Shown: positions 1-11,849, counted from the first letter of the stretch. The stretch: DNA of 64,000 nucleotides from Paucilactobacillus kaifaensis (GCF_005405145.1 NZ_BJDM01000002.1:1-64000), one strand, 5' to 3'. Notes: a model not told the origin generated them from the letters alone. Numbers and translations: made by a program.

Positions 1-8
1 TGGACATA

Positions 9-75
9 CAAAAATCCCTCCATAATCATCAGATGAATTATTGCATTTCATCTGACAACCACAAAGGGATTATCG
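9..75 (-). terminator. Long hairpin terminator downstream of whiA
   Basis: Read on the minus strand, AATCCCT (65-71) pairs with AGGGATT (13-19). An inner arm TCAGATGAA pairs with TTCATCTGA, and a T-run follows. It lies just past the whiA stop, so it probably ends the rapZ-yvcK-whiA transcript. Confidence 0.7.
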
Positions 76-106
76 CAAGATCAAATGGTCTCGGCGATTT
101 TTTTAT

Positions 107-1063
107 TTATGAAATTTTAGCAACCTTACCTTCATCAGGTTCACGTAGCTGGTCCGCATATGCATTAATTTTACGTAAGCGGTGATTAACTCCCGATTTA
201 GAAATTGGTCCACCTGGTACTAATTCGCCAAGCTCTTTTAGACTAATTTCTTGATGTGCCAATCTTGTTTCAGCAATTTCTCGTAATTTATCAGGTAAAT
301 TACCAAGTCCGACCGTCTCATCAATAAACTTAATGTTTTCAATTTGTTTATTGGATGCGTTGGCAACTTTATCCATATTAGCATTTTCGCAGTTTACCAA
401 GCGATTAACTGAATTACGCATGTCCCGAACAATGCGGACATCTTCAAATTTAAGCATCGCATTAGTAGCTCCAATTAATGACAGAAAATCAGCAATTTTT
501 TCTGCCTCTTTCAGATAAACAATGAACCCACTACGCCGATTTGTGACTCGTGCATTCAAATTATACTTATTCATCATTTCAGCAATCATTGCGTTATGTT
601 CCTCATACAATGAGTAGATTTCCAAATGATAACGCGATGTCTCAGGATTATTTACCGATCCGCCTGCTAAAAAGGCCCCGCGTAAATAAGAACGAATCAT
701 TCCATCATTGCTCAATAACTCAATTGGTACCTGCTCTTTAATTTGTAAGTCCTGCAAAATACCGAGATCAGATAAAATTGCTTGAGCTTCACCACGTAGT
801 CGCACGATGTATAAATTGTTCTTCTTTAGCTTCATTTTTCGGCGGACAACTAACTCACTTTCAGCCTGATAAAAATCCTTCAGTAATTGATAGATGCGCC
901 GAGCAATGGCTGGGTTTTCAGTTTGAACATTGAGTACTAATTGATGATTAGCAATATTCAACGTCCCATTCATTCGAATTAACGCCATTAGTTCAGCTTT
1001 AGCATTATCTAAATGAACTTGTAATCCCGTTAATTCTTTTTTGACCTCACTGGCATAAGACAT
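107..1063 (-). CDS. whiA: DNA-binding protein WhiA
   Basis: WhiA is a nucleoid-associated or transcriptional protein linked to cell division and chromosome segregation in Firmicutes. The 318-residue product shows the family layout: an N-terminal degenerate LAGLIDADG homing-endonuclease fold ([10 protein letters not shown] in the middle) and a C-terminal helix-turn-helix (KELGELV through [10 protein letters not shown]). The ATG at 1063 is preferred over one three codons upstream because AAAGGAG lies at proper spacing before it. It is the last gene of rapZ-yvcK-whiA, a strongly conserved trio, and starts a few bases after yvcK ends. Identification rests on motifs plus this synteny. Confidence 0.96.
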   Translation of the reverse strand: MSYASEVKKELTGLQVHLDNAKAELMALIRMNGTLNIANHQLVLNVQTENPAIARRIYQLLKDFYQAESELVVRRKMKLKKNNLYIVRLRGEAQAILSDLGILQDLQIKEQVPIELLSNDGMIRSYLRGAFLAGGSVNNPETSRYHLEIYSLYEEHNAMIAEMMNKYNLNARVTNRRSGFIVYLKEAEKIADFLSLIGATNAMLKFEDVRIVRDMRNSVNRLVNCENANMDKVANASNKQIENIKFIDETVGLGNLPDKLREIAETRLAHQEISLKELGELVPGGPISKSGVNHRLRKINAYADQLREPDEGKVAKIS

Positions 1064-1078
1064 TGATATCACTCCTTT

Positions 1079-2080
1079 CTAGTCACGTGCTTGCTGCAAA
1101 CGATTCATTAACTCAGCGACTACCTTGTCACTGTCATGAAAAGCACCATTATCTTTTAACTGCAAAAAATTCGTTGAAATAACCCTAGCACCCTGTTCTC
1201 TGAGTCCGGCAAAATCGTGTTGTACAGGCTGAGATAATTCATTCCATCGTTGAAAATCCATGTAATCATTTGGTACTGGTTGTGAATTTACTAAAACAGT
1301 ATCAACAAAATTCTGACCTAAATGTCGATTTAATATTCGCACATGATCAGCATCTGTAAATTGATCTGTTTCTCCTTTTTGAGTCATAATATTACAAATA
1401 TAAATTACTTCAGCAGATGTTGCACAAACCGCTGCGCCAACATTTTCAATCATCAAATTAGGCAAAATACTTGTGAATAAACTACCGGGACCTAGAACAA
1501 TCTGGTCAGCATTCATAATTGCATCAATCACTTCCGGCACGGCTTTGGTTGCATGACCATCTTGATAATTTGACGGGGTTACCCACACACGCTTAATTGC
1601 CTTGTGAGCAGCCGTAATTTCAGATTCACCTTTTAGCTTAGTACCATCCTTAAATTCAGCATTAAGTACCAGTGGCTCATTGGCGGCTGGATAAACGTGC
1701 CCATTAACCTGCATCATCTCTGACAATTCTTGAACTGCTTCAAAAATACCAGATTTCATTTCTGCTAGCGCAGCAATAATTAAGTTACCAATTGCATGTC
1801 CTGCAAAGAATTGATCGGAACTGTCAAACCGATATTGAAAAATATCCAATTGTAATTCTGGCCATTGAGACAGGGCAACTAAGACGTTTCGAATATCACC
1901 AGGCGGTACAACATTGATATAGTTACGCAAGATCCCTGAAGAACCACCATCATCTGCTACCGTCACAATTGCTGTAATATCTACATCTTTATTGCGCAAG
2001 CCCTTTAAAATAACTGGTAGGCCGGTACCACCACCGATCACCACAATTTTAGGACGTCGCTTTTTTAATTGTGCACTCAT
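1079..2080 (-). CDS. yvcK: Gluconeogenesis factor YvcK/CofD-like protein
   Basis: YvcK-family proteins bind UDP-sugars and influence cell shape and carbon metabolism on gluconeogenic substrates. The 333-residue product has the glycine-rich GGGTG loop (16-20) and DDGGSSG (43-49) typical of the CofD-like fold. Its start overlaps the end of rapZ by four bases (ATGA type), implying translational coupling, and whiA follows closely. The name in B. subtilis is yvcK/mgfK. Confidence 0.95.
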   Translation of the reverse strand: MSAQLKKRRPKIVVIGGGTGLPVILKGLRNKDVDITAIVTVADDGGSSGILRNYINVVPPGDIRNVLVALSQWPELQLDIFQYRFDSSDQFFAGHAIGNLIIAALAEMKSGIFEAVQELSEMMQVNGHVYPAANEPLVLNAEFKDGTKLKGESEITAAHKAIKRVWVTPSNYQDGHATKAVPEVIDAIMNADQIVLGPGSLFTSILPNLMIENVGAAVCATSAEVIYICNIMTQKGETDQFTDADHVRILNRHLGQNFVDTVLVNSQPVPNDYMDFQRWNELSQPVQHDFAGLREQGARVISTNFLQLKDNGAFHDSDKVVAELMNRLQQARD

Positions 2081-2961
2081 GATCGATTGGTGATCTCCTT
2101 TCGCTTTTCAATATCACGATGGCTGACATTGACAACATAATCTTTCCCAATATCTTTTGAGAGGCGGTTAGCGATTGCAACAGATCGGTGTTGTCCACCG
2201 GTACATCCAATTGCAATTGTTAGGCTGGTCTTTCCTTCTTTTTCATATCCCGGTAAAATCGTCGTTAGTAACGAATAAAAATGACTATAGAATTGCTCAG
2301 TTAATGGTTGCTTCATTACATAGTCACTGACTGCCCTATCATTACCTGTTAATGGTTTAAGTTCCTCAATGTAGAACGGATTGGGCAAAAAGCGTACGTC
2401 CATCACGATATCAGCATCTAGCGGCAACCCATATTTAAAACCAAACGACATCACTTCAACATAAAAAGTAGTTTGTTGGTCGATATTAAAGTAGTCAGCT
2501 AATCGATGACGTAATTGACGCGGCGATAAATCTGATGTATCAACAGTCAAATTAGCAATACTTTTGATTTCACTAAGTAGTTTTCTCTCCCGATCGATTC
2601 CAGCCATAACACGACCTTGAGGTGCCAGTGGATGTGCTCGTCTAGTTTCTTTGTACCGTGAGACTAATTCTTCATCAGTTGCATCCAAAAACAACAACTG
2701 TGTGTTAACATCCGCCCGCTTGCGTAATTCATCAATTGCCGGCATCACTAAATCATAGAACCCACGTGACCGTAAATCAACTACTAGTGCTACTTTGTCA
2801 GTTCCCTCAGACTCTTCAATGATATCTAGAAATCGTGATAATAAATTAGGGAGCATGTTATCGACAACAAAAAAGCCTAAATCTTCAAAGCTTTGAATCG
2901 CAACGGTCTTACCAGCACCGCTCATCCCAGTAATAATCACAACCTGTAACTTTTTTTTCAA
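2077..2961 (-). CDS. rapZ: RNase adapter/nucleotide-binding protein RapZ (YvcJ)
   Basis: RapZ-family P-loop protein, which in E. coli guides RNase E to the glmZ RNA. In Firmicutes (YvcJ) the role is less defined: it binds and hydrolyses nucleotides and affects competence. A Walker A motif GMSGAGKT is at 12-19, and the C-terminal family motif [10 protein letters not shown] starts near residue 252. Length (294 aa) is normal. It is the first gene of the whiA operon, and a promoter lies upstream at 3005-3032. Confidence 0.95.
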   Translation of the reverse strand: MKKKLQVVIITGMSGAGKTVAIQSFEDLGFFVVDNMLPNLLSRFLDIIEESEGTDKVALVVDLRSRGFYDLVMPAIDELRKRADVNTQLLFLDATDEELVSRYKETRRAHPLAPQGRVMAGIDRERKLLSEIKSIANLTVDTSDLSPRQLRHRLADYFNIDQQTTFYVEVMSFGFKYGLPLDADIVMDVRFLPNPFYIEELKPLTGNDRAVSDYVMKQPLTEQFYSHFYSLLTTILPGYEKEGKTSLTIAIGCTGGQHRSVAIANRLSKDIGKDYVVNVSHRDIEKRKEITNRS

Positions 2962-3004
2962 GGTATGACCTCCAAATGTCTATCCAAAGAAACTAGTCTT
3001 TAAC

Positions 3005-3032
3005 ATTGTAACATACCGGGCGTGTCATTCAA
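3005..3032 (-). promoter_or_regulatory. Promoter of rapZ-yvcK-whiA
   Basis: Minus strand: -35 TTGAAT (3027-3032), a 16-base spacer, then -10 TACAAT (3005-3010) preceded by TGT, giving an extended -10. It sits immediately after the long hairpin that follows argH. Confidence 0.6.
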
Positions 3033-3165
3033 AATAAAGAGTGCGAGTAGCCACGGGTAAGAGTCGGAGTGTAACGGGAGAAAGGCACTCATGATTCGGT
3101 TATTGAATCATGAGTGCCTTTCTCATGTTACATGTAGACTCTTGTGGTTGCGAACCCGTTTCAGC
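3031..3165 (-). terminator. Long compound hairpin downstream of argH
   Basis: The inner stem is a perfect 20-bp inverted repeat (3078-3097 with 3105-3124) around a 7-nt loop. Further paired blocks lie outside it, including AAGAGTC with GACTCTT and GTGTAAC with GTTACAT. On the minus strand the structure ends in GCACTCTTTATTTT, so it can terminate argGH. It shares GAAACG, GTCTA and TGTAAC motifs with the hairpins after hpf and groL. Confidence 0.7.
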
Positions 3166-3194
3166 AATCAAAATTATGGCACTCCAACACACAC

Positions 3195-4574
3195 CTATTT
3201 AATTAATTCCTTAGCCCGCGCCAAGTTTTGTTTAATTTGTGAAAATCCAGTTCCACCAAGTGATTGTCGCCGTTCAACTGCAACTTTACTTTGTAAGTCA
3301 TGATAAATATCATCTTCAATCAATGGGGATATTTTTTTATACTCACTTAACGGAATATTTTGCAGTGTCGTTCCTGTTTCTAATCCTTGTAAGACAAGTT
3401 TACCAACAATTTCATGAGCCTGACGAAATGGAATTCCCTTGCTAGCCAGATAATCTGCTAATTCAGTTGCATTAGAAAAATCATTTGTCGTTGCCTCAGC
3501 CATTTTTTCTTTATTTACATGAGATGTCTTCAGCATTTCTGTAAAGACTTTGATGCTAGGCAAAATGGTTTTAACCGCATCAAAAACGCCTTCTTTATCT
3601 TCTTGCAAATCTTTGTTGTAAGCTAATGGCAGTGACTTCATCACAGTTAATAGCCCAATTAAATCACCAAAAACACGGCCACTTTTACCACGAATTAGCT
3701 CAGCCATATCAGGATTTTTCTTTTGCGGCATGATTGAACTTCCAGTAGAAAATTTATCTGAAAGTTCTAAGTAATTAAACTCATACGTACACCACAAAAT
3801 GATCTCCTCACAAAACCGTGACAGATGCATCATTAAAATTGAAGCATTACTTAGAAATTCTAATGCAAAATCGCGGTCAGAAACCGCATCCAAGCTATTG
3901 TGATAAACATCATCAAAACCTAACTCTTCAGCTGAATACTGACGATCAATTGGAAATGTAGTCCCAGCCAAGGCGGCCGCACCTAGTGGTGAAATATTAG
4001 TATGCTTTAAATTAAATTCAAACCGTTCCACATCCCGCTGAAACATTTCGAAGTATGCCAGTAAATAATGTGCATATGAAATTGGCTGTGCATGCTGCAT
4101 GTGCGTGTACCCTGGCATGATTGTCTCAACATTATCTTCAGCCATGGCAATAATAACTGTCTGCAAATGTTTTAATTCGGCAATCACTTCTGGAATTCGA
4201 TTTTTGACGTACAGATGAAAATCGGTGGCCACTTGATCGTTACGACTACGTGCTGTGTGTAATTTACCTGCCACTGGTCCAATTTCATCAGTCAACAACT
4301 TTTCTAAGTTAAGATGAATGTCTTCATTTTCAACTGTAAACTTAAGCTGCCCTTGCTCAAGTTTATTAGCTAATTTGGTCAAACCAGCAATGATTTGATC
4401 AGCATCTTGTGCCGGCAAAATTGCTGTTTTTTTAAGCATTTTGACATGTGCTAGCGAACCTTGGATGTCCTCATGGGCCAACTCTTGGTCAAATGAAATT
4501 GAGGCCCCAAACTCATCGACCCAGTGTGCCCCTGTTTGTGTAAAACGACCACCCCATAATTTTGCCGTACTCAT
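3195..4574 (-). CDS. argH: Argininosuccinate lyase
   Basis: Catalyses argininosuccinate to arginine plus fumarate, the last step of arginine synthesis. The 459-residue protein carries the fumarase/lyase superfamily signature [11 protein letters not shown] (278-288), the TARSRND segment (107-113) and the substrate-binding HMQHAQP. It starts directly after the argG stop codon, so the two form an operon read argG then argH. Length and motifs are complete, with no sign of decay. Confidence 0.97.
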   Translation of the reverse strand: MSTAKLWGGRFTQTGAHWVDEFGASISFDQELAHEDIQGSLAHVKMLKKTAILPAQDADQIIAGLTKLANKLEQGQLKFTVENEDIHLNLEKLLTDEIGPVAGKLHTARSRNDQVATDFHLYVKNRIPEVIAELKHLQTVIIAMAEDNVETIMPGYTHMQHAQPISYAHYLLAYFEMFQRDVERFEFNLKHTNISPLGAAALAGTTFPIDRQYSAEELGFDDVYHNSLDAVSDRDFALEFLSNASILMMHLSRFCEEIILWCTYEFNYLELSDKFSTGSSIMPQKKNPDMAELIRGKSGRVFGDLIGLLTVMKSLPLAYNKDLQEDKEGVFDAVKTILPSIKVFTEMLKTSHVNKEKMAEATTNDFSNATELADYLASKGIPFRQAHEIVGKLVLQGLETGTTLQNIPLSEYKKISPLIEDDIYHDLQSKVAVERRQSLGGTGFSQIKQNLARAKELIK

Positions 4575-5798
4575 TTATTGAATGCCATCCTTTGCTTTAT
4601 TAACTTTATCTTGGACCTGTGCATAAACTTGGGTTGGCAAGCCCCATAATTTAATGAACCCGACTGCGGCTTGTTGATCAAATTCGTCAGCAGAAGTGTA
4701 AGTTGCCAAATTTTTGTTGTACAGTGAATTTTCGGATTTACGTCCTTGAGTAATCACATTACCTTTAAACAATTTCAATCTAATCGTGCCGTTCACAACT
4801 TTTTGAGTTTCTTTCAAAAAGGCAATCATGGCATTCATTAAGGGTGAAAACCATAATGCATTATAGATCGTGTCTGCCAGTTTTTGTTCAATCAATGGTT
4901 TGAAGTGTGCCAACTCGCGTTCAAAAGTCAAATCTTCCAGCGCTTTATGTGCCTTCATCAATACTGTTGCGGCAGGTGCTTCATAAACCTCACGTGACTT
5001 AATCCCTACCAATCGATTTTCAATATGATCAATTCGACCAATTCCGTGCTTACCGGCGATTGCTTCCACCTTTGAAATCAATTCTGCTAGCGAATACTGT
5101 GTCCCATTTAAAGCTACTGGTACCCCTTGAACAAAATCAATCGTTAGTTCCTCTGGTTCATTTGGTGTATTTTCAATTGGATTGGTGAGATCAAACGCAT
5201 CTTCTGGAGCAGCCGTCCATGGATCTTCTAGCACCCCTGCTTCATTAGCACGCCCCCATAAATTTTGATCAATTGAATAGGGACTGTCTAAATCAATTGG
5301 AATCGGAACATCATGCTTTTTGGCATAATCAATTTCTTCCTCGCGTGACATATGCCAATCACGGATTGGAGCTTCAATTTTAATTTGTGGAGCCAAGGCA
5401 TGAATGGCCACTTCAAACCGAACTTGGTCATTCCCCTTACCAGTACAACCGTGCGCGATCGCTGAGGCACCCTCTTGTTTTGCAATTTCAACTAACTTCT
5501 TTGCGATTAGTGGTCGCGATAACGCAGAAAGTAAAGGATAAATGCCTTCATACAATGCATGTCCTTGCAATGCAACCAATGCGTATTCATTAGCAAACTC
5601 TTCTCTAGCATCAATGACAAACGCTTTAGCTGCGCCAACTTTTAACGCCTTATCATGAACAAAATTAAGATCCTTACCCTGCTCACCAACATCAATACAA
5701 ACCGCAATGACATCATAACCTTTATTTTTCAACCATGGAATCGCTACTGATGTATCTAATCCACCTGAGTATGCCAACACAATTTTCTCATTTGCCAT
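4575..5798 (-). CDS. argG: Argininosuccinate synthase
   Basis: Joins citrulline and aspartate using ATP to make argininosuccinate. The N-type ATP pyrophosphatase PP-loop SGGLDTS is at residues 11-17, and the product is 407 aa. The ATG at 5798 is chosen over one six codons upstream because GGAGG precedes it and the [15 protein letters not shown] start matches the family. argH follows without a gap. The upstream region has an extended -10 promoter and two ArgR-like boxes, so arginine repression is likely. Confidence 0.97.
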   Translation of the reverse strand: MANEKIVLAYSGGLDTSVAIPWLKNKGYDVIAVCIDVGEQGKDLNFVHDKALKVGAAKAFVIDAREEFANEYALVALQGHALYEGIYPLLSALSRPLIAKKLVEIAKQEGASAIAHGCTGKGNDQVRFEVAIHALAPQIKIEAPIRDWHMSREEEIDYAKKHDVPIPIDLDSPYSIDQNLWGRANEAGVLEDPWTAAPEDAFDLTNPIENTPNEPEELTIDFVQGVPVALNGTQYSLAELISKVEAIAGKHGIGRIDHIENRLVGIKSREVYEAPAATVLMKAHKALEDLTFERELAHFKPLIEQKLADTIYNALWFSPLMNAMIAFLKETQKVVNGTIRLKLFKGNVITQGRKSENSLYNKNLATYTSADEFDQQAAVGFIKLWGLPTQVYAQVQDKVNKAKDGIQ

Positions 5799-5836
5799 GC
5801 CACTATTCCTCCACATCTTGTTTTACTATGTCCTAA

Positions 5837-5865
5837 CATTAGCATGGAATATATCATTTTTCAAG
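5837..5865 (-). promoter_or_regulatory. Promoter of argGH
   Basis: Minus strand: -35 TTGAAA, a 17-base spacer ending in ATGC, then -10 TAATGT with an extended TG. It lies between argG and the ArgR-like boxes. Confidence 0.5.
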
Positions 5866-5891
5866 TATTTATGCATTTTTTTCTTTAATTA

Positions 5892-5946
5892 ATGATTTTT
5901 ATTCATAAAAACGTGATATTTGGTGGGGTAAATGTATAAAATTCAT
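5892..5946. promoter_or_regulatory. Two ArgR (ARG-box) operator candidates upstream of argG
   Basis: ATGATTTTTATTCAT (5892-5906) and ATGTATAAAATTCAT (5932-5946) both fit the ARG-box pattern TGNATWWWWATNCA closely, and their centres are 40 bp apart. A further AT-rich TTGCAT/ATGCAA pair lies to the right (around 5948-5970). ArgR/AhrC itself is not encoded in the window. Sites are inferred from consensus only. Confidence 0.55.
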
Positions 5947-6009
5947 TTTGCATCTAAATTTTTTATGCAATTAATGTAATACTTGGTTGAATAGTAATTC
6001 AACTGGACT

Positions 6010-6130
6010 AAACGTGTAAACAACCGCAGGTGCACATTGTGTAATAAAAATAACCCTAGACAATTCATAGCTCGAATCGTCTAGGGTTATTTTTATTACA
6101 CAACGCCATCTATCCGTGGTCGTTTACATT
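6010..6130 (-). terminator. Long hairpin downstream of luxS with a perfect 25-bp stem
   Basis: 6037-6061 and 6079-6103 are perfect reverse complements (25 bp) around a 17-nt loop. Outside them GTAAAC (6016-6021) pairs with GTTTAC (6122-6127), with unpaired parts between. It begins right at the luxS stop and no long T-tract follows. It could end luxS transcription or protect the 3' end. Together with the argG upstream sites it fills the 314-bp gap between argG and luxS. Confidence 0.6.
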
Positions 6131-6601
6131 CTAAACCTCCACGCGCTTAAATGGATCAGATGAAATTTTTTCGGATAGGATCTTTTTGGCCCATTCCTGT
6201 GCTGAGAACAACGAGTGATCACGATAGTTACCACAACTATCAATCGTTGTTCCAGGAACATCAGACCATTCTGCAGTGCTAATGAACTCTAATGAAGACT
6301 TCAAAGCCTTTGCTACTTCAGTAGTATCATGTTCGCCCCACATAATTAAATGAAAACCAGTTCGGCAGCCGAATGGTGAACAGTCAATCACGCCATCCAT
6401 ACGATCACGCAATAATCCAGCTAACATATGTTCAATTGTATGCAAACCAGCTGTTGGAATAGCATTTACATTTGGTTGCACCAATCGTAAATCAAAATTA
6501 GAGATTTTGTCTCCGTTAGGGCCTTCTTCAACCGTAATTAATCTGACATATGGTGCCAATACCTTTGTATGATCCAACTGAAAACTTTCAATCTTTGCCA
6601 A
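6131..6601 (-). CDS. luxS: S-ribosylhomocysteine lyase (AI-2 synthesis)
   Basis: Cleaves S-ribosylhomocysteine to homocysteine and DPD, the AI-2 precursor, in the activated methyl cycle. The metal-binding HTIEH motif (H54, H58) and the catalytic Cys in the FGCRTG context (C79) are present; the third ligand is likely the Cys in DSCGNY. The start is taken as TTG at 6601: it gives the family's usual [15 protein letters not shown]-terminus and lies 8 bases after AAGGAG. A GTG three codons upstream touches the Shine-Dalgarno sequence. Product is 156 aa. It is monocistronic with its own promoter. Confidence 0.96.
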   Translation of the reverse strand: MAKIESFQLDHTKVLAPYVRLITVEEGPNGDKISNFDLRLVQPNVNAIPTAGLHTIEHMLAGLLRDRMDGVIDCSPFGCRTGFHLIMWGEHDTTEVAKALKSSLEFISTAEWSDVPGTTIDSCGNYRDHSLFSAQEWAKKILSEKISSDPFKRVEV

Positions 6602-6630
6602 GTAAATCACTCCTTCTTTTAATTACCTTT

Positions 6631-6658
6631 ACTATACAATTTTGAAACTAAAGTGCAA
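6631..6658 (-). promoter_or_regulatory. Promoter of luxS
   Basis: Minus strand TTGCAC (6653-6658), 16-base spacer, TATAGT (6631-6636), about 30 bases before the luxS start. Confidence 0.55.
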
Positions 6659-6709
6659 GTTCAGGTCGTGAGTAATCATAATATTATGTTGTTGATGAAT
6701 AAATCAAAA

Positions 6710-9556
6710 CTACTTGCCTTCAATACGACTAGCATCACGTTCTAGTACCGGTTTTAGATATTGACCAGTATAGCTTTCTTTAACCTCTGCAATCTGTTCT
6801 GGAGTTCCAGTAGCAACTATTTCTCCACCACCAGCACCACCTTCAGGTCCCAAATCGATCAACCAATCTGCCGTTTTAATTACATCAAGATTATGCTCAA
6901 TCACCAAAACAGTATTACCAGCATCAACTAGTCGTTGTAGAACTCCCAATAACCGTTTAATATCATCGGTGTGTAACCCGGTTGTCGGTTCATCTAGAAT
7001 ATAAAAACTTTTTCCACTCGACTGCTTGTGCAACTCTGACGCTAACTTCATTCGTTGGGCCTCACCACCAGATAGCGTTGTTGCCGGTTGTCCCATTTTG
7101 ACATAACCTAGCCCGACATCAACAATGGTTTGCAATTTTCGGGCAATCTTTGGAATTGCTTCAAAAAATTCCAGTGCTTCACCAACTGTCATCTCTAGTA
7201 CGTCCGCAATACTTTTACCCTTATATTGAACTTCTAGTGTTTCAGAGTTATACCGCTTACCATGACAAACTTCACAGGGAACATAAACATCTGGCAAAAA
7301 GTTCATTTCAATTTTTAAAATACCATCGCCATGACAGGCTTCACAACGACCACCTTTAATATTAAAGCTAAACCTTCCCTTTTGGTAACCACGCAATTTG
7401 GCCTCATTGGTTTGGGCAAATAAGCCACGAATATCATCAAAAACACCGGTGTAGGTTGCAGGGTTACTTCGCGGTGTCCGTCCAATTGGTGCCTGATCAA
7501 TATTGATTATCTTTTCAATATTTTTAACACCACGAACCGACTTATACTTTCCTGGCTTTTCAGAATTGTGATTTAGTTTTTGTGCCAGTACACGCTTCAA
7601 AATTGAATTAACTAACGTTGATTTACCAGAGCCAGAAACTCCAGTAACCCCGACAAATTTGCCAAGTGGAAAATCAACCGTTAAATCTTTTAAATTGTTT
7701 TCACTTGCACCGGTAATGGTAATTTTTTTACCGTTACCAGTTCGTCTGCTAGTTGGCACTGGAACAAATTTTTTGCCAGCTAAATATTGTCCAGTTAACG
7801 ACTTAGCTGAACGTTCAACCTGTTTAGGTGTCCCGGCAGCCATGACTTCACCACCGTATTCACCTGCACCAGGTCCAATATCAACCAAATAATCTGCGGC
7901 ACGCATCGTATCCTCATCATGCTCAACAATAATTAATGTATTCCCTAAATCACGCATTTTTTTGAGCGATGCAATCAACCGATCGTTGTCTCGTTGGTGC
8001 AATCCAATCGAAGGTTCGTCTAAAATATACATAACACCTGAAAGATTGGATCCAATTTGAGTTGCCAGTCTGATTCGTTGTGCTTCACCACCAGATAAGG
8101 TTCTGGCAGAACGACTCAACGTTAAATAATCCAGTCCAACATTCTGCAAAAACGTTAATCGATCAACAATTTCTTTGATAATTGGACGGGCAATAGTTTC
8201 ACTTTGTTCAGACAAATGAAGCTGCTTGAAAAATGGAATTTCATCGCTAACTGGTTTTTCTGATACTTCACCAATGTGTAAATGGTCTACTTTAACACTT
8301 AACGCTTGCCGATTTAACCGGTAACCATGACATGTTTGGCAAGTTAGCTCTGTCATATATTTGCGCATTTGGTCACGAGTAAAGTCTGAGTTGGTCTCAC
8401 GATAACGACGCTCAACATTGTTCAAAACACCTTCAAATTCAACATCAACATCGCGCACACCACCAAAATCATTTTCATAATGGAAATGAAATTTATGCGC
8501 ACCGTTACCGTTTAAAATCATTTTTTGTTGTTTAGCAGGTAACTTCTCAAATGGAGTATCCATGTCGATTCCATTTTGTGTTGCAAATTGCTCCAGCAGC
8601 TCAGGATAATACTGAGAAGAAATAGGATTCCATGGAATAATTGCACCTTTTCGTAATGTGACACTACGATCTGGGATGACTAAATCTTCATCAACTTCTA
8701 GTTTAATCCCAAGGCCTTCACATTCAGGACAAGCGCCCAATGGTGCATTGAAAGAAAAGAGACGTGGTTCCATCTCACCAACTGTAAAGCCACAGACGGG
8801 ACAGGCGTATTGTTCTGAAAAAGCTATTTGATCTCCACCAATAATATCTGCTGTAGCATAACCGTCGCTTAACCGTAATGCAGCCTCAAATGAATCAAAT
8901 AAACGTGATCTAATGCCGTCTTTAACCACAATTCGATCTACAACAATATTGATAGAATGGTTTTGATTTTTATTTAGTTCTGGCACGTCATCAATATCGT
9001 AGGTTTCATCGTCCACTTGGACACGCACAAAGCCCTCACGTTTGATTTTTTCAAACGTCTTTTTTTGACCACCTTTTTTATTTCTAACAATTGGTGATAA
9101 GATCTGCAACTTAGTGCGCTCTTCCAACCCTAAAATACGGTCCACCATCTGTTCTGGCGATTGACTTGAGATTGGTGTGCCATCATTTGGACAAATTGGA
9201 GTTCCTACTCGCGCCCATAAAAGTCGTAAATAATCATTAATTTCGGTGACCGTTCCAACTGTTGAACGCGGATTTTTTGAAGTTGTTTTTTGATCAATCG
9301 AAATTGCGGGCGAGAGGCCATCAATGGAGTCGACATCCGGCTTATCCATCTGTCCTAAAAATTGCCGTGCATAGGCTGACAAACTTTCAACGTAACGCCG
9401 TTGCCCTTCAGCATAAAGTGTATCAAAAGCTAGTGAACTTTTCCCGGATCCAGATAGACCCGTTACCACAACTAACTTATTTTTTGGAATGGTTACATCA
9501 ATATTTTTAAGGTTATGCGCACGAGCACCGTGAATTACAATTTTGTCGTTTGCCAA
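6710..9556 (-). CDS. uvrA: Excinuclease ABC subunit A
   Basis: Damage-recognition ATPase of nucleotide excision repair. The 948-residue product has two ABC modules: Walker [10 protein letters not shown] near the N-terminus and GVSGSGKST in the second half, each with an LSGGEAQR signature. Two zinc modules are visible (CPVCG...CPECEG and CEACHG...CEVCHG). It follows uvrB by 35 bases, so the pair is an operon read uvrB then uvrA. Length is normal for Firmicutes. Confidence 0.98.
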   Translation of the reverse strand: MANDKIVIHGARAHNLKNIDVTIPKNKLVVVTGLSGSGKSSLAFDTLYAEGQRRYVESLSAYARQFLGQMDKPDVDSIDGLSPAISIDQKTTSKNPRSTVGTVTEINDYLRLLWARVGTPICPNDGTPISSQSPEQMVDRILGLEERTKLQILSPIVRNKKGGQKKTFEKIKREGFVRVQVDDETYDIDDVPELNKNQNHSINIVVDRIVVKDGIRSRLFDSFEAALRLSDGYATADIIGGDQIAFSEQYACPVCGFTVGEMEPRLFSFNAPLGACPECEGLGIKLEVDEDLVIPDRSVTLRKGAIIPWNPISSQYYPELLEQFATQNGIDMDTPFEKLPAKQQKMILNGNGAHKFHFHYENDFGGVRDVDVEFEGVLNNVERRYRETNSDFTRDQMRKYMTELTCQTCHGYRLNRQALSVKVDHLHIGEVSEKPVSDEIPFFKQLHLSEQSETIARPIIKEIVDRLTFLQNVGLDYLTLSRSARTLSGGEAQRIRLATQIGSNLSGVMYILDEPSIGLHQRDNDRLIASLKKMRDLGNTLIIVEHDEDTMRAADYLVDIGPGAGEYGGEVMAAGTPKQVERSAKSLTGQYLAGKKFVPVPTSRRTGNGKKITITGASENNLKDLTVDFPLGKFVGVTGVSGSGKSTLVNSILKRVLAQKLNHNSEKPGKYKSVRGVKNIEKIINIDQAPIGRTPRSNPATYTGVFDDIRGLFAQTNEAKLRGYQKGRFSFNIKGGRCEACHGDGILKIEMNFLPDVYVPCEVCHGKRYNSETLEVQYKGKSIADVLEMTVGEALEFFEAIPKIARKLQTIVDVGLGYVKMGQPATTLSGGEAQRMKLASELHKQSSGKSFYILDEPTTGLHTDDIKRLLGVLQRLVDAGNTVLVIEHNLDVIKTADWLIDLGPEGGAGGGEIVATGTPEQIAEVKESYTGQYLKPVLERDASRIEGK

Positions 9557-9591
9557 TTAACTTTCCTCCTAGTTACCGAACCTGATTTTCT

Positions 9592-11595
9592 TTATTCAAT
9601 CTGTGCCTTTAATTCTAACACTGTATCTCTCAACGTAGCAGCTTGTTCAAAGTCTAATCGCTTAGCAGCAGCCCTCATTTGTTCTTCCAGCTGATTTAAC
9701 ATTGCTTTTTGATCATCCTTAGCCATATCTGCAAAATCTTGCTGCGTGAAATCATCTTTTTGACCACTATCATCTGCTTCTTTGGTTACACTAATTAAAT
9801 CACGAATATCCTTTTTAATTGTATGTGGCGTAATATGATGATCTTCATTATATTTAGCCTGAATTTCACGACGACGCTTAGTTTCATCCATTGCAGCCTT
9901 CATTGATTCTGTTACCGTATCTGCATACATTATAACGGCTCCATTTTCATTTCGGGCAGCCCGGCCGATTGTTTGAATTAACGACCGCTCATTACGAAGA
10001 AAACCTTCCTTATCAGCATCCAAAATTGCAACCAATGAAACTTCTGGTACGTCAATTCCTTCTCGCAACAGATTAATTCCAACTAAGACATCAAACTTAC
10101 CTAAACGTAGATCACGAATTATCTGAGTTCGTTCCAACGTTTTGATATCACTGTGAAGATATTTGACCTTTAAACCTAAATCCTTTAAATAATCACTTAA
10201 ATCTTCTGACATTTTTTTAGTCAAAGTTGTTACAAATACTCGTTCGTTACGTTCAACTCGTTTATTTATTTCCCCAACCAAATCATCTATTTGTCCCATT
10301 ACTGGACGAACTTCAACAGTTGGATCTAACAAACCAGTCGGGCGAATAATTTGTTGGACAACGTGATCAGTTTGATCATATTCATATGGTCCTGGTGTTG
10401 CCGACATGTAAACAACTTGGTTAACATGTGTTTCAAATTCTTCCAGTTTTAATGGTCGGTTATCAAGCGCACTTGGCAAACGAAACCCATAATCAACCAA
10501 CATTTGTTTCCTTGAACGGTCACCCTTATACATTCCGCGAACCTGTGGCATTGTTTGATGTGATTCGTCAACAACCAGTAAAAAATCTTTTGGAAAGAAA
10601 TCAAGTAGTGTGTACGGTGGTTCACCAGGTTTGCGACCGTCCATATGTCGAGAATAATTTTCAATTCCAGACGTATAACCCATTTCTTTTAACATTTCAA
10701 TATCATAAGTGGTTCGCTGTTTTAAACGTTGAGCTTCCAGCAGCTTGCCAGCATCATTTAATACCTTTAGACGGTCATCTAGTTCATCTGAAATTCCTTG
10801 GATGGCAGTTGTCATAATATCATCGTTAGTCATGAAATGAGTAGCCGGAAAAATTGACACATGGTCTCGATCGCCCACAACTTCACCCGTCAGAGAATCT
10901 ACTTCGCGAATGCGATCAATTTCATCCCCAAAAAACTCAATTCTTAATGCTCGTTCGTCGCGCGATGCCGGAAAAATTTCAACCACGTCACCATGCACAC
11001 GAAAACGACCACGTTGAAAATCAATATCATTTCGTTCGAATTGAATATCCACCAAATCACGTAACAATTGGTTTCGTTCAATTTCCATTCCTACTCGCAA
11101 TGATAAAACATGATCTTGATATTCACGCGGATCACCCAAACCAAAGATACTAGAAACAGACGCCACCACAATCACATCGTTACGTTCAAGGAGCGAACTA
11201 GTGGTTGAGTGCCGTAACTTATCAATTTCATCATTAATAGCTGAATCTTTTTCAATATAGGTATCACTGGACGGAACATATGCTTCCGGCTGATAATAAT
11301 CATAGTAGCTAACAAAATACTCGACAGCATTGTTGGGGAAAAATTCTTTGAATTCTCCATATAACTGACCTGCCAGTGTTTTATTATGCGACAAAATTAA
11401 CGTTGGTTTATTAACATTTTTAATCACGTTTGAAATTGTAAAAGTTTTACCTGTTCCAGTTGCACCAAGTAAAATCTGGGCTTTCTCACCCGTCTCAATT
11501 CCATCAGTTAACTGTTTAATGGCAGCAGGTTGATCCCCTGTTGGTTGATATTTTGAAACTAAATCAAATTTTCTATCCGGTTGTCGATAAATCAT
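9592..11595 (-). CDS. uvrB: Excinuclease ABC subunit B
   Basis: Helicase-like damage-verification subunit that hands DNA from UvrA to UvrC. Visible are Walker A GATGTGKT near residue 45, the beta-hairpin segment with [12 protein letters not shown], helicase motifs ([13 protein letters not shown]) and a C-terminal UVR motif ending LKAQIE. It is 667 aa, preceded by AGGAGG. The 325-bp upstream region contains a LexA-like box and two hairpins followed by T-tracts, so control may be complex. Confidence 0.98.
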   Translation of the reverse strand: MIYRQPDRKFDLVSKYQPTGDQPAAIKQLTDGIETGEKAQILLGATGTGKTFTISNVIKNVNKPTLILSHNKTLAGQLYGEFKEFFPNNAVEYFVSYYDYYQPEAYVPSSDTYIEKDSAINDEIDKLRHSTTSSLLERNDVIVVASVSSIFGLGDPREYQDHVLSLRVGMEIERNQLLRDLVDIQFERNDIDFQRGRFRVHGDVVEIFPASRDERALRIEFFGDEIDRIREVDSLTGEVVGDRDHVSIFPATHFMTNDDIMTTAIQGISDELDDRLKVLNDAGKLLEAQRLKQRTTYDIEMLKEMGYTSGIENYSRHMDGRKPGEPPYTLLDFFPKDFLLVVDESHQTMPQVRGMYKGDRSRKQMLVDYGFRLPSALDNRPLKLEEFETHVNQVVYMSATPGPYEYDQTDHVVQQIIRPTGLLDPTVEVRPVMGQIDDLVGEINKRVERNERVFVTTLTKKMSEDLSDYLKDLGLKVKYLHSDIKTLERTQIIRDLRLGKFDVLVGINLLREGIDVPEVSLVAILDADKEGFLRNERSLIQTIGRAARNENGAVIMYADTVTESMKAAMDETKRRREIQAKYNEDHHITPHTIKKDIRDLISVTKEADDSGQKDDFTQQDFADMAKDDQKAMLNQLEEQMRAAAKRLDFEQAATLRDTVLELKAQIE

Positions 11596-11613
11596 AATCC
11601 AACCTCCTATATA

Positions 11614-11725
11614 AAAAAGTGTGAGCTAAGGGGTTTAGACATCCATCAGCTAAGTTACAAATAACAACTAATAAATCGCTCTTTGATCTGTTGATTGTTA
11701 TTTATACTCAGTTCTAGACATCTGT
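11614..11725 (-). repeat. Imperfect inverted repeat with T-tract directly upstream of uvrB
   Basis: Minus strand: TAAATAACAAT pairs imperfectly with AGTTGTTATTTGTA. Downstream of it AGCTGATGG can pair with CCCTTAGCT, followed by CACACTTTTTT just before the uvrB ribosome-binding site. The GTCTAG motif and CACACT-T-tract end recall the long hairpins near hpf and groL and the short element at 20307-20345. It could be a leader terminator. Confidence 0.4.
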
Positions 11726-11800
11726 TGTAGTGAATACGCCTAAGTAATAAACTAGTCAATTCAGTGCATTAACTAAACCTAGCTCTACCTTGGCCATTAC

Positions 11801-11838
11801 ATCCAAAAAAAATGGAAAAGCTGACGCCTTTCCACTCA
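11801..11838 (-). terminator. Intrinsic terminator between the HD-hydrolase gene and uvrB
   Basis: Minus strand TGGAAAGGC pairs with GCTTTTCCA around a GTCA loop, followed by eight T. It lies downstream of the LexA-like promoter candidate, so it would either end the HD gene transcript or attenuate uvrBA. Confidence 0.65.
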
Positions 11839-11849
11839 TGCGTCCATCA

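Noticed and set aside
333-741. Plus-strand open frames opposite whiA, and similar frames opposite other long genes
   Set aside because: They are shadows of real minus-strand genes without ribosome-binding sites or recognisable products.
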